Assembly: GCA_020631735.1 (NCBI GenBank)
Contig: CM036160.1
Span: forward strand, 111,706,680 to 111,770,679
Length of the DNA stretch: 64,000 nt
Source of the DNA: Saccharum officinarum
Taxonomy: Eukaryota > Streptophyta > Magnoliopsida > Poales > Poaceae
Direction: 5' to 3'
Shown here: positions 1-12,527 of the stretch, in pieces
How positions within the stretch are numbered: position 1 is the stretch's first letter
Layout: the number at the start of each line of letters is the position of its first letter
Program-made: the position numbers and the translations under genes
Notes under the pieces: model-generated
Database searches by the model: none
What the model was told of the DNA's origin: nothing
The model's input: only the letters and a program-made list of their open reading frames with translations

Positions 1-2
1 GG

Positions 3-1529
3 CGTGGTAGGGCCACATGGAGATGCGACCGGACCACGGGTTCTGAAACGAAGGCCATGGTGCCCCCCCGTGTGGCCCAGCCGGTGCCGGAGCCTGGGGT
101 GGACCCCCCCGGCCACCCCCGCGGCCCCCTCCACGGCGACGACGAGTGCCCCGACCCCCCCACCTCCGCTCGGCCCGGAGGGAGGAGGGCCCAGTAGAGA
201 CGGCGGTGGTGGAGCGGTCGACCGCGGTGGAGCAGACGGACGTGGCGAAGTAGCAGCCAGGGCTGTCGAGGAGGACGACGAGCCGGTGGACGAGGTGGTG
301 CCCGGCTGGAGGCCCTGCGTGAGCTCCTCCATGACGAGATCGTCACGGACCTCCAGGAAGGTGGGGAAGGGCCGCTGGCGGGTGATCCACGTCCGAAGGT
401 GGGCGTAGCGATCGCTGAGCCCCCGGAGGACGTTGAGGACCAAGATGCGATCCTCCACGGGCCACCCAAGGTCCCCCAGGGAGTCCGCCATGCCCTTCAT
501 CCGGCGGCAGAACTCACCGACGGAGAGGTCACCCTGGACGAACGTCCTGAAGCTCGCGTCGAGGCGCAGGGCCCGGGCCTCGGCGTTGCCCAAGAACTGA
601 CCCTCAAGGGCTAGCCATGCCCGGCGCGCGTCAGGTGAGGTGCGGACGAGGTCGTGGAGGTCCAGGGAGATCGTCCCCAGGATCCAGGAGAGGACGATGC
701 TGTCCAGGCGAAGCCACGAAGGAGTCTGGACGACGACCAAGGCATCAACAAGTACGTGGTCGTCGAGGGCGTAGCGGCGAAGAGTGAGAAGCACGAGGTC
801 CCGCCAGCGGGCGTAGGAGGGCGACTCCGGCTCGAGGACGACCGGAACGAGGAGGCGAATGTTCTGGACCCCCCCGGCCTGGTAGTGAAGCTGTGCCACG
901 AGCGGGTCAGCCGGATCGTGCCAGAGGACGGCGGGATGGGACGCGCGGCGGCCAGGCGAGGCGGAGGAGTGGGTTCCAACGTCCCGTGGAGTGGGAGAGA
1001 CGAGGAGGTGCTCCGCCTCAGCGATCTGGCGGGCTAAGGCATCGGCTGCGTCACGCTCACGTTCCCACGCGAGGGCTGCAGCCCGAACGCGAGCCTGCCC
1101 CTCCGCGGCGGCAGCCCGAGCCGCGACGAGAGCGGCGGCGAGGGCGGAGTCCGGGCCCGGAGGTGGAGCAGCGGTGAGGGAACTGTGGTTTCCCCCAAGG
1201 AGCAGCGGCGCCAGAAGAGGATGGAGGCCGGACTGCGATGGAAGGAGTGAGGGAAGGACAGGGGCTGGCTGCCTGGGGCGGAGGGCAGCCAGAGGATCGG
1301 CCAGAGGAGCGGTGATGGAGGGCTGGAGGTGGTGGTCGGCCTGGGAGCGGGTGGGCTGGATGGCCGGGCGCGGCTGGGTGTCCGCCCCCTGGTGCGGGCG
1401 CTGCTGGAGGTCCGCCCCCGGGTGCGGCGCGGCATCAGTGGCCGCCAGGGGCTGCGCGGTCACCAGAGGGGAGGAGTCCCCCTCACTGGATCCCCCCGGC
1501 ATGCCGAGCTCGGTCCCAGTCGCGGCCAT
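3..1529 (-). pseudogene. copia Gag (UBN2-type), frameshifted
   Basis: From the ATG at 1527-1529 the minus strand is open for about 450 codons. The N-terminal ~170 residues are Ala/Pro/Gln-rich low complexity. They are followed by the copia Gag core, with the pieces RLDSIVLSWILGTIS, ARRAWLALEGQFLGN and LSDRYAHLRTWI recognisable between about 740 and 390. A Gly/Arg/Pro-rich tail begins near 190. The frame is lost in the G-runs at about 155-163, and the expected tail (QNPWSG...MWP) appears in a third frame by the window edge, so at least two indels separate the pieces. Gag normally forms the virus-like particle and packages RNA; this copy probably cannot make full-length Gag-Pol. Zinc knuckle and pol lie outside the window. 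The start was chosen because it is the first ATG of the open frame after the primer-binding site. Confidence 0.7.
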
Positions 1530-1712
1530 GGCCCCGGCGGCGGGTGCGCCAGGGGCTCCAGGAAGAGGCCGGCCAGCGATCTGGGCCCAGGAAGGGGTGG
1601 AGAGGGAGGGGAAGTAGGCATAGTAGGAGGGAGGAGGGGAGGAGGGGCCGGCCGGCAGCCAGAGGCGGCGGCGGGTGTAGGGGAAGGGGAAGGAACTAGG
1701 CTGCTGATACCA

Positions 1713-1826
1713 TGCTAGAATTAGAGATTCTATTGATTAGGGCTAACCCTAGAAGGGTAGCTATATAGGTTCCATACATGGGCCACATGGGCCTTAGCCT
1801 CATGGGCCTAAACACATACTCCAACA
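1713..1826 (-). repeat. 5' LTR of the short-LTR copia element
   Basis: The unit starts TGTTGGAG and ends CTAGCA on the minus strand, directly followed by the primer-binding site. It is only 114 bp, unusually short for a coding copia element. A TATA-like CTATATAG lies at 1761-1768 and would be the promoter. Confidence 0.75.
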
Positions 1827-1831
1827 AAATG

Positions 1832-2878
1832 ATCTTAAATTTAAGTGTTTAACAAACTTTATAAGAAAGAATAGCAACATATGTGACACCAAATAAGTAT
1901 ATAGAAATATATTTGATGATGTATCTATTGATACTAATTTGGTGTCAAAAATATTGGTAATCTTTTCTATAAATTTGGTCAAACTTAAAATAGTTTGATT
2001 TAGGATAACTCTAATAGTTGATTTGATTTGGGAGGGAGGTAGTATCATGTTGCTACCATTGATATTTTGTCCAGATTTGGATTAACAGGTTGGCAATAAA
2101 TAAGCTGTCTTCCTATTCGAACTTTTCATTTTAATGTTCAACGGTTTGTTTTAGGAAATTTCAATGTACAGCTAATGAATCCCGGTCCATACAATACTTT
2201 AAAAGGAGTCTGATCAACCCAATTTGATTGAAGAGAGCCATTAATGTAGACTACACCAATGGAGAGTTTCACCAAATGGGTGGCTTAAGTTGCCTTTGGT
2301 TTGTGAACCGAGGAGGGACGGGCAAATCTATTTCCATGTCTATGTTTAGTTGAGGGGGATATGTTCTTGTTTTGTATTTGGTACGAGGGATGGAAAAGGC
2401 AAGGATAGACAACCGTTCTAGATCCCTTAGGAACCATCCAGTAGGACATGCACGTCAGCCTATATGACCATCTTCGTTGTTTCTCTCGTATGGCCACATT
2501 TGCGCTCGATGCCCTGCCTCCGCTCACCACTTCCACCCCAACCTTGGCCTTGCCGTCCATGGCCATCATCGTCGTGCCGACATCCCTGGCCTTGGCCCCG
2601 CCCGCCATGGTAGCATCTACTCTCACCTGCCATGGCTCCAACCTTGCCCATGGCTAGCATTCCCCGCCCTAGCCTCGCCCGTCATGGCCACCTCTACCCT
2701 TGCTTGCCATGCCATTTGGCTCGAATCTAGAGAGGATAGTCCCCTCTGGCCCCTCCCCTCAATTTGGGGGATAACTTGGCTCAAATCTAGATAGGATAGT
2801 CCCCTCTGGCTCCTCCTCTCATGTCCCTAGTAAACTAAACAAGGGGCAAAAGTGGGTCTAATCTTCCGGTTTTGATTG
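1832..2878. other. Intergenic: Stowaway-like MITE remnant and short duplications
   Basis: AT-rich sequence at 1832-2047 ends in GGGAGGGAGG followed by TAGTA, the terminus of a Stowaway-like MITE whose left part was split off by the copia insertion. Between about 2710 and 2830 a unit of roughly 65 bp (GGATAGTCCCCTCTGGC with flanks) is present twice. The open frames at 2285-2800 have no recognisable domain and lie in low-complexity ATGG/CCAT-rich DNA; I do not call them genes. Confidence 0.5.
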
Positions 2879-2883
2879 GGTGG

Positions 2884-5154
2884 TGAAGGACCGAAAACGG
2901 CGACCGGAGGGGGGGTGAATGGGAGCCGTAAAATTTCTGTTGAAATATTTTTGGCCGCTGTCCCAAATCACATCCAAATACAAGCAAGTTCCCAAAACTA
3001 AATTACTCAAACCAAACGATGACAAAGCACTTAGAAAAGTTCCTCGCAACGGTAGAAGACCAACGCAACTTATGGAAATCAAAAAGGATCTCAAACGCAC
3101 AAACGACAGATGAAATAGCGAGCACGGAAAAAATCGCCTATCACATAACAGAGAAACTGCTGGCTTCTGTTAGGCACTGGACAGAGCACAAGTGCTGGAT
3201 GCACGGCACCGGTCTCTGCTCACTGCCTGAAAAACCTGCAAACTGTAGACGATCTGTAAAGGGCAAATGCAAGCGCTGCTGCAGCTCTGCTGTGATAAAT
3301 CTCCTGCAAAAATTCACTGAACCCACACTGAAGCTACAAGCTGACAATATTAGAAGCACACACGTTCACTTGCGCATGACTAAAATTAACTATATAATCA
3401 TGTAGCAATTGCTTCCTGTAGGTGACCAACAACACAAGAAATGAAGAAGCAAAGCAGGATCAGGCAAACACTACATGCAGGACAGAACATGAACAAAACT
3501 GACGAACTGCAACAGAGAAACTGCACTAGCAAGTGCTGGACAGAAACGAGCAGCAACTCTCTAAAAAAAACTATCTGCAAGCAGCTCCTGCTACTACTGG
3601 ATCTCATGCACAAGTACCTGAAATAGGAACAGCACTGCAGTTGGGCAGAGTTCGATTCAGCAAGGGCAAAGCAGAGGCAACAGCTTGCGGCCTGGAGCTC
3701 ACGAACGCAAAGAGCAGAAAGAGAAAGACAGCAACGCTTGGCACACAAACGAAAAAGCAAGCGCTCGGCCTTGGGCTGTGCTCGACTTCAGCGCAGGAGC
3801 GCTAGGCGCTGCTGGTGGACTGGCCACCTGGGTTGCCTGCGACCGGTCGGTGCCTACGCCGGATGAACCCGGTGATACTCGGCTGTGCAAGAAGAACGAA
3901 CGGAGGTGCTGCACTCCGACGCACACGAACCAAGAAGCAGCGAGCAGAAAGAGAGCAAGAGGCAACAGCGCGGGTCTGCTCGCGCCGGCCAGGGGCGCTC
4001 GACGGTGGACTGCTTCTGTGCGAGACGGATGGGCCACTGGGACCTCACGGGTGAGCGCACAGCGCTAGGACCCCGACTCACAGAGACGGAAACAGAACAG
4101 ACGAACGCACGAACTAGAAAAGGGGCGACCGCAAAATCGGATGGATCTCCATCAAATCAAAACAATTCGCTCCCAAACTTGGCACAGATGCAATTCAACC
4201 TAACACGAACTCAATTCTCAAGAAATCATCGCTTGAGATCAATCAAAGCTCTGGGAAAATCAAATCGTGGCCAAAACGAAAATAGCAACAAAATGAGAAC
4301 GAAAATCATAGCTTCGAAATAAGAACCCCAGAGGGCAAGAGGAGGATTTGGGCCTCCATTCCCACCAAAAACATAGAAAAATACAACCACGAATTTTCAG
4401 ATTTTTAGACCTCTCTCATAAAAAGCTAACCCTAGGTGGAAGGGGGAATGAGAGAATGGGGAGAGAGGTGAGGGAGATGGGGGCTCCCTCATCCTATTTA
4501 ACAGGGCTATTACACAATCCCCGATTTGCCCCTGGATACAAATGAGCTAAACCATTTAGCCCAAGGGCGTAAAGGTCCAACCCAGTCTTCATCTTGATCC
4601 GACGACCACCGCGCCTCCTCACCGGTAGCTTCGCCTCGACGTGACCTCCCCGATGCCGCCACGTGCTGTCCGTTCCTCCTCGGAACCTCCGCCCGGGTTT
4701 TGAGGCCCAAACCCGTAAACCCGCCTCCGATGGTTTTGAGGCCCAAACCATCAAACCGCTCCGCGAGTAGCGTACTCCATACGCATCCGCCGCATTCGAC
4801 GCGTGTCACCTCCACGGTCAACACGGTCACTCCCATGTCTTCTCGCGTTTGTTGATGTCCCAAGTGTCAGCCACTGCGGCTAGCCACCCGGCCTCCGGGT
4901 CCCTCGGTCCAAGCCTCACGTCCGTCCTTCACCCCTTCGGTCCATCGGCACGGCACGTCCTCCTTGACCTTCACCTCGCCGTCGGTTACCGCCTCCGTGC
5001 TCCACACCTGCACAACACAAGCCAAGAGACATGTCGCACACAAGGCTTTCGCCAAGGTAGGGTTAGTCACCACTCAACCTACTTCGTGGATCACATTGAC
5101 AATCACTCATCACAAAACGAACACACAAGGGTACTTGTCAACCTTGTGTTCGCA
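2884..5154 (-). repeat. 3' LTR of Sirevirus A
   Basis: Starts TGAAGGACC and ends TTCGCA on the plus strand and pairs with 12528-14798. All open frames inside it recur in the other LTR at a constant offset of 9644 bp, so they are LTR sequence and not genes. Confidence 0.9.
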
Positions 5155-6640
5155 ATCTCCCCCTTGATGAGTGCATTGTCAACACCAATACACGAACAGT
5201 TTGAGCAAAAGAAGAAGAAGAAGAGAAAATAAGGAGCTCAACCAAATGACCGAAAGCCAAAGAAAAGCTGAAACGGGTCATTTGAAATGAGCAAAACTTG
5301 GTCCCCAAAGACATGGGCAACGGCTCGACGCAACCAAGTAAAACAAGGCTAGCCCTCAAGAAGAGGCAATGGGCTCAACACCACTAGCAAAGCTTGAAGA
5401 GCCGAAAAACTGCTAGACCCTCCAGAAGAGGCAAAAGCTCAACACATCTAGCAAAAGCAACTCAAATGCAACTCCCCCTGAACAAATGCAACCTCTCTCA
5501 AATGAATGCACGAAATGGAGACTTCTCCCCCTTGTTGACAACTTATCCCCCTTGTTGACATGGTGAGTGTGACATATCTCTCCCCCTTGTTGACACATGC
5601 ACTTATCAAGCTAGAGCCCAAGGATTACACTCCCCCTCAAAATATGCTATGAATGCAGAAATGCACAAATGCAGAAGCTTCAAGATTATAGCAAGTAGAT
5701 TGAAAGAATGCTCTAGCTGATGTTGTCATGTATACATAGCAACAAGTACAAGTGCTAGCAAATGCTCAAAATGACCAAATGAGATGAAATATGACATTTT
5801 AGCAAGTTTGATCAAGTTTGAGCAATTTAAAAGAGGGTTCACCACCAAAAGAGCACATAGCAAATATAGATAGGAGATCGACCTTGTGCTACACATGTAT
5901 GCAAAGTGAACTACCCCAAACAAAGTTCACACATCATGTCATGAGACAAACTTGTGATTTGATCAAAGTTTGAATTTTATCGGAGTTATGCAGCTTATCA
6001 CAAAAGTTTGTCAAACAAATGTGTGCGGGAGGTTATCGATGCCATCAAAACCTGACTTATCGATCATGTCAAGCCTATGCCAAAAGCAATCAGAAGCTTA
6101 AGACAATGATCTCGGTATCCATTACAGAGCTCAAGTTCACCTTTAAGTGCAATAAGGAGCTGTCTCGATACTCTGACATGGGACAGCAAAGACCCATCCC
6201 GATCTTTTCATACCTTGTTTTTTTTTTCAAGTTTTAGCACAATTTCAAGTTTCTCAAGCAAGTGTGTAACTCAAGGTATGAGTCGTAGCAACTAAGCATA
6301 TATATGAAGCAAAAGGGTTCTCAACACACCTATACATGCTAGTTGCCACAAAGTAGTGGTGAACATATTCCAAGTTTCATCAAGTGTTATTCAAGTTCAC
6401 AATTGAAAAAGGCATTTTTAGCTCATATCAAGAGATCAAGTGAGCCTAAGCAAAACACATCATATATATCCATAACATCCCCAACAAGAGCATAGTGTCA
6501 ATCTAGCTACTATAAGGATGAAGCTCAAAATGCAATATGATACATGATGATATGATATGCGAATATGATACAAAAGCAAAAGCAAAAGCTAAAGAAAAAG
6601 AAAACCACAAACTAATGTACAAGGACCAAAACTTCTCAAG
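5155..6640 (-). other. Sirevirus A 3' non-coding region with multiple polypurine tracts
   Basis: The polypurine tract adjacent to the LTR is at about 5155-5165. Further copies of the complement CTCCCCCTTGTTGACA occur at about 5525-5600 (three within 75 bp). Sireviruses are known for such repeated tracts upstream of the 3' LTR. The rest is AT-rich with many short AGCAA/CAAGT words and no coding frame of note; no envelope-like gene is recognisable. Confidence 0.7.
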
Positions 6641-9600
6641 CTAAAAAGGGAAGCAAACTCCAAGCTCTCCTCGCAAGCGAGCAAACTGAGCTTGATCAAG
6701 GGGTTTAATGAAGATGTCTGCGAGCTGGTTGTGGGTGTCAACATGAATAAGGTCAATGTCCCCTTTCTCATAGTGGTCTCGCAAGAAGTGAAAACGGACC
6801 TCTATGTGCTTGGTTTTGGAGTGGAGAACGGGGTTTTTGGCTACACATATAGCACTGGTGCTATCACAGAACAAAGGCACTCGCCTAAACTCTAAGCCAT
6901 AGTCTCGCAAAGTAGCAACCATCCAAAGCAACTGGGAACAACAAGCAGCAGCAGCAACATACTCAGCTTCTGTGGTGGATTGGGCTACAGAGGACTGCTT
7001 GCGAGAGGACCAAGACACAAGTGAAGACCCAAGAGACTGACAAGTCCCAGAAGTAGACTTCCTTTCAGTACGACAGCCAGCATAATCCGCATCAGAGTAA
7101 CCGCAAAGAGAAAGAGAGGAGGAAGCCGAAAACCAAAGACCAAATTCGGGTGTGAAACGAAGGTACCTCATGATCCGCTTGACGGCTTGACGATGCGATG
7201 TGCGCGGTGAAGACTGAAAGCGCGCGCACAAGCAGACCGCGAACTGGATGTCCGGTCTCGTTGCCGTCAGGTACAGCAACGATCCGATCATGCTTCGGTA
7301 CTCCTTCTGGTCCACAGCTTCTCCTTCCTTGTCCTCGTCCAGGGCCGTCGTAGTCGACATGGGCGTCGAAAGAGGCTTGGCCTCGCCCATATCAAACTTC
7401 CTCAGGAGATCCTTAGTGTACTTGCCTTGGTGCACGAATGTTCCTTCATGTGTTTGCTTGATTTGCAGCCCGAGGAAGAATGTCAACTCGCCCATCATGC
7501 TCATCTCGAATTCTCTGCTCATAGTCTCAGAAAACTTTGCAACAAGAGCGTGAGAGGAACCACCAAAAATGATATCATCCACGTAAATCTGAACCAAAAG
7601 TGTGTCAGTGCCTTGCTTGAGGAGAAACAAAGTTTTATCTACGGAACCCATCTTAAAGCCCTTAGCAAGCAAGAAGGCTTTCAAACGCTCATACCAGGCT
7701 CTCGGGGCTTGTTTCAACCCATACAAGGCTTTGTGGAGTTTGTAAACATGGTTGGGATACTTGGAATTTTCAAAGCCAGGGGGTTGTCTCACATACACCT
7801 CTTCCTCTATGTACCCGTTCAAAAAGGCGCTCTTCACATCCATTTGATACAGCTTGAACCCTTTCGAAGCTGCATAAGCTAAGAGCATCCTTATAGCCTC
7901 GATACGGGCCACAGGAGCAAAGGTTTCTTCAAAGTCTACTCCCTCTTTCTGACAAAACCTTTGAGCCACTAGCCTAGCCTTGTTTCTTACCACCACTCTA
8001 TCCTCACTTTGCTTGTTCTTGAAAACCCATTTTGTACCTATAGGGTGACACTCAGGTGGAGGTGGAACTAAGACCCAGACTTCATTTCTCTCAAAGTTCT
8101 GTAACTCCTCGTGCATAGCATTGACCCAATCGGGATCAGAAAGTGCGTGTCCAACATTTTGTGGCTCGAAATTAGCGACAAAAGCAGAATGAGCGAAATG
8201 TGAGATTTCATATGACCTTGAGCGTGTAACACGCTGACTGATGTCGCCGATCATGGTTTGAGGCGGGTGGCGACGTTGGATGTGCCGAGGAGCTTCCCTC
8301 GAAGATGTCGCCTCCCCCTCAACAACTGTCGGGGCCTCCTCAGGTGCAGCTGGAGTAGGCTGAGGAAGCGGCTCGTGCGGACCTCATGTAGTGGAAGAAG
8401 ATGGGTCTGGTCCGTGAGCCGATGTAGTCGTCGTAGACTCGACTGGAGCAGCCGAAGAGGTCGGCTCTGCATCTCCCCAATCAGCATCTTCCTCATTCTC
8501 CTCAACGAAGATGCTCTCACCAATCTCCTGATCACCTGCACTTTCAAAGACAGGAATAGAACAAGGTATGGTCTCGTCGAAAGTGACTTCACAAGTCTCT
8601 ACGACTCGGTTAGTTTCAAGGTTAAGTACTCGATATGCATGAGAATGTGAAGCATAACCAAGAAAGACACCATCCGAGGATCGAGACTCAAATTTGTCTA
8701 AATTACCTTGTTTTAGAATGAAGCACCTGCATCCAAACACTCTAAAGTGGCTCACCTTGGGTAGTCGACCGAATCGCAGCTCATAAGAAGTTTTTTTCAT
8801 AAAGGCTCGAAGAAAGATGCGATTGGAAACATGACACGCGGTGTTGATCGCTTCGGCCCAATATCTCCTAGGAGTCCTATGCTCATCGAGCATCGTCCTA
8901 GCCATCTCAACAAGGGTCTGATTCTTGCGCTCAACAACACCGTTCTGCTGAGGGACATAAGACGAGGAGAACTGGTGCTCAAGACCCAAAGAAGAGCAAA
9001 AGTTATCAAACTGAGAGTTCTTGAATTCTGTGCCATTGTCACTGCGTATAGCTCTTATGGCATTCTTTGGCAACTCAGTCTGTAACCGAACAATTAAATC
9101 TCGAGCATGAGAAAAAGCCTCATCCTTACCCTCCATGAAAAACACCCAAGAGTAGCGAGAAAAATCGTCCACGATCACTAGAACGTACCACTTCCCTCCC
9201 TCAGACCGAACCCGAGCCGGACCAACAGTGTCCATATGGAGTAGCTCACCGGGTCCCTTGGTCATGACCTGAGTCACAGGAGGGTGAGAAGCGGCAACCA
9301 TCTTCCCGTGACGACAAGGGTGACACACCAAATCCTTCTCAAATTTTAACTTGGGCAATCCTCGAATTAGATCAAGTGAGCTCAACCTAACTAGTAAGTC
9401 AAAGCTCAAGTGACCAAGTCTCCTATGCCACTTCCAAAGCTCAGAGGAGGATCCGGCCACCAAACATCGAGAAGAGCCGAAAGAGTGAGAAAAATCAGCT
9501 CGAAAGACACGGCCAAAAGGAACAATCTGGCAAACAAGATTTCCTTGAGAATCAAGAACTCGAGACAATCCGGTCTTAAAGCGCACTTCAAAGCCATCTT

Positions 9601-9844
9601 GTAGGAGTTGCGAAACAGAAAGCAAGTTGAAATGCAAGTTTGAAACCAAAGCAACATCCTTCAAGACAAAACTCTCATTGACCCGAATGGTCCCACGAGA
9701 AAGCACTTTACCTTTGCTATTGTCCCCGAATGTGATGTACTCCTTACATTGCACGGGGTCGAGGCTGGAGAACTATTTGGAACTTCCGGTCATGTGGCGC
9801 GAACATCCGGAATCAATGAGCCATGTGTTCTCCAGGCCTCCATC
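6641..9844 (-). pseudogene. Sirevirus A Pol (protease, integrase, reverse transcriptase, RNase H)
   Basis: One minus-strand frame from 9844 to 6641 encodes, in order: a protease motif IDSGCSRHMTG (about 9815-9785); the integrase zinc region HRRLGH...CHPCRHGK and catalytic D/D/E contexts (MDTVGP, RSDNGTEF, PQQNGVVERKN); reverse transcriptase ([21 protein letters not shown]); and RNase H ([29 protein letters not shown]), ending at 6641. Two in-frame stops interrupt it: TAG at 9773-9775, where the context expects Trp, and TGA at 8384-8386, where CGA (Arg) is expected. Pol is in the -1 frame relative to Gag; the frame opens immediately after a TGCAG at 9845-9849. The gene copies RNA to DNA and integrates it in functional relatives; this copy is inactive. 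Confidence 0.88.
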
Positions 9845-9849
9845 CTGCA

Positions 9850-12464
9850 TCAATAGAAAGACATAGGATGAGCAAATGGCGCAACACTGGGGTTAGTAAA
9901 CTGTGAAGGATACCAGTGTTGGCTCATTTGCCCTGGAAAAGTGTTAGGAAAAACACCAAACATGCCATGTCCCATTTGAGGGAAGCGAGCACCACGTGGG
10001 GGAAAACGTGGTCCGCTAGAGCTGTAGGACTGAAAGCCACTGCCACGAGGTCCAAAGTCATATTGATCACGACCTGAACCACGCCGGGCACGACCACCAC
10101 GACCACCGCGTGGTCTAGCAACCTGAGGCTTAGCACCTTGAGGCATTGCACCTCTTGGCCTAGCATTGCGCCTCTGAACAGGCGGCACATGTACGCCATG
10201 GGGCGGACGGTACATGTTCCGGTTGTTCAACTCATACTCCCGCCGCTCATCTCTCTTCCTCCTAAAGCAAAACTCAGCAAGGTGACCATCCCTATGGCAG
10301 TAGTTACAATGATACCTCACCTCTCTCTTGGGTGGTTGTTGGCTCACTTTCTTATGGGTATGTGTCACTCTTGGTAGCTTTCTGGCTTTAGGAAGGGGAT
10401 CCTCAGAGATGTTTGGTAGAGTGTCAAATGGGTTCCTGAGATGGTTCGGTTTTGGAACCCAAACTTGTTTCTGGGGTGGAGCTCTTAGAGGCTCTTCAAA
10501 CACTCCATCTTTCACAGTGGGTTCAGTAGGCTTAGGTGGATTGATCTTGATCAATTTGGGAGTAGTGGAAGGTTTCTCACTTGGGCTCAAACCACTGAAC
10601 TCACCAACTTTGCCATAGATATGTTCACCCTTCCCACCTAGAGCAAAGCCTACTCCCGATGTCCCAGTTTCCCGCCTGAACTGGCTCATCATCATGCCCA
10701 ACTGCGGCTCACTACAAGACACCCAATTCAAGATGGACCGAAGGTATGTGTTGTCTTCCTCGGATATCATCTTGTCATGCCTGCAGGACTCAAGCTCACC
10801 AAGCTCTCACAACGTGCACACTCAACAACAGTGCTATCTGAACTGGCCTTCTCAAGAGTAAGGATCTTGGCATTCTTCTCTGCCAGCTCAGATTGCAAGC
10901 CTGAACAAGACTTGCATGCACCCAACAAGCTAGACCTAGCCTTCAGCTCATCGTTCTCATCTAACAAGGCAGCATACTTAGATTGCAACTCAGAAAGGTT
11001 AGTCATATGAACAGCACATTCATCGCACTCAACCTCGTCAAACACATGAATAACAAGCTTCTTAGCTTCCTCAAGCTCTTTCTCCACAACTTCTAGCTTG
11101 TCCTTAAACTCTTTCCTCTCACGAGCAGCACGTTTCAACAGCTTATCTTGACTCATCAAAGTATCGGTCATAATATCAAGCTCGGCAATAAGAGCATCGA
11201 CGGAGGGTTTTACCTCGGTAGAGTCGTCGCCGGGAAGCACGTCCTTGTTGGGCTTCACCCCTTCATCCACGGCCATGGTGCAGTAGCCTCCGTGGATGGA
11301 TTTGGTCACGAAGCAAGGCCCGGTCAACTTGTCCTCACGCCTTTTCTCGGACTCATCATCGCTCGAGGGAGAAGAAGACCGGTCATCGTCGGTGTCGTTG
11401 TCGAGGTCGCTGAGGGAGGCGAGGAAAGCGCGCTCTTGGGCCTTGGCCTTCTTGAAGTACTTCTTCTTCAGCGCCTCCTTGTCGAATCCTCCCTTTGACT
11501 TGTGCTTGGAGGTGTACTCGCGCTTGTCCTTTCGCTTGCTGGAGTCATACTTGTCGAAGGAGTGCTTGTTCTTCTTGGGGCAGTGGGCGACGAAGTGGTC
11601 GGGATCTCCACAGCCGTAGCATCCTTCCTTCGGACCACCACCACGCCGGCGATTCAAGCGGTTGTTGTGAAACCGCGAGAACCGGCTGATGATCAACGCC
11701 AGCTCGTCGTCCCCAAGACTCTCCATCTGCTCCTCTGTGACAGACACCAAAGAAGACAAAGCAAAAGACACTTGTGAAGGGTTAGCCAAAGAACTTGAGC
11801 CATTACCTGAGACCAAAGCCATAGTCGGTGCAGAGGGATTCTTGAGCTTGGCTTGGGTCTGGTAGTCGATCTCGGTGGACTTGAGCTTGCTGAAAAGCTC
11901 ATCCATGGTGAGGGTCTCATACCCCGAAGACTCAATGATGGTGGTCACTTTCACATCCCATACCTTTCGATCTAGGGCATATAGAAGCTTGAGTGCCCTC
12001 TCATGATCATCATAAGGTAACTGTGCCTTATTTGCTCGCATCTTATTGACGATGGTCTGAAAGCGAGAAAACATGGCATCGATGGACTCGCCATCAAGCT
12101 GAGTGAAGTTCTCGTACTCCCTCTTGTACGTCTCGTAGAGTCTGGTTTTGACCTGTGCGGTCCCCTCGTGATAGCTCTGAAGCCTCACCCAGATCTCTCG
12201 AGCAGTAGTACAATCGGAGACTCTTTCGAACTCCTGAAGAGAAAGACTCGAGAAAAGAACTGCACGAGCTCTGCTATTAGCGTTGTGCCGATCTTTTTGA
12301 TCTTGCGTGACACGAGCACGGGGTTCAAGCACAACGTAAGTAGCATCCTCGCAAATCTCCCAGACAAGCCAATCAATCCCCTGGAGATGCGCGGACATGC
12401 GAATTTTTCAATAGGGATAATTTGTTCCATCGAAGAACGGTGGTTTACCGGAACCACGCTTCAT
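9850..12464 (-). pseudogene. Sirevirus A Gag, interrupted
   Basis: The ancestral start is probably the ATG at 12462-12464, whose frame reads KPPFFDGTNYPY and then meets TGA at 12408-12410 (Trp expected). Downstream the frame is open from 12398 to 10767, with a UBN2-like core, the zinc knuckle CYGCGDPDHFVAHC, an acidic/charged region and a coiled-coil-like stretch rich in E, K and L. Near 10790 the frame shifts by an indel and continues to 9850, including a second zinc knuckle CNYCHRDGHLAEFC and an Arg/Gly/Pro-rich tail, ending in TGA at 9850-9852. Total length is about 870 residues, much longer than ordinary copia Gag (300-400), as expected for Sireviruses. One nonsense codon and one frameshift make it non-functional. 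Confidence 0.85.
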
Positions 12465-12527
12465 GTCACCTTCGTGGATCACGGACCGATTAAGGTGGAA
12501 TGATCCTTAACCGGCTCCGATACCAAT

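Larger units (their letters stand above)
1..1826 (-). mobile_element. Ty1/copia retrotransposon, 5' portion (truncated by window edge)
   Basis: Read on the minus strand this is the 5' end of a copia element: a 114-bp LTR (1713-1826, TG...CA), a tRNA-Met type primer-binding site abutting it (minus-strand TGGTATCAGCAG, 1701-1712), a leader, and a gag frame beginning at 1529 that runs off the window. The base composition is very GC-rich (gag) compared with the AT-rich flank. The 5 bases outside the LTR are AAATG (1827-1831); the matching duplication would lie outside the window. The element appears to have landed inside a Stowaway-like MITE whose other end survives near 2047. Confidence 0.8.

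Noticed and set aside
2919..5232. Small open frames repeated at 12563-14900
   Set aside because: Same reason: LTR copies of Sirevirus A.
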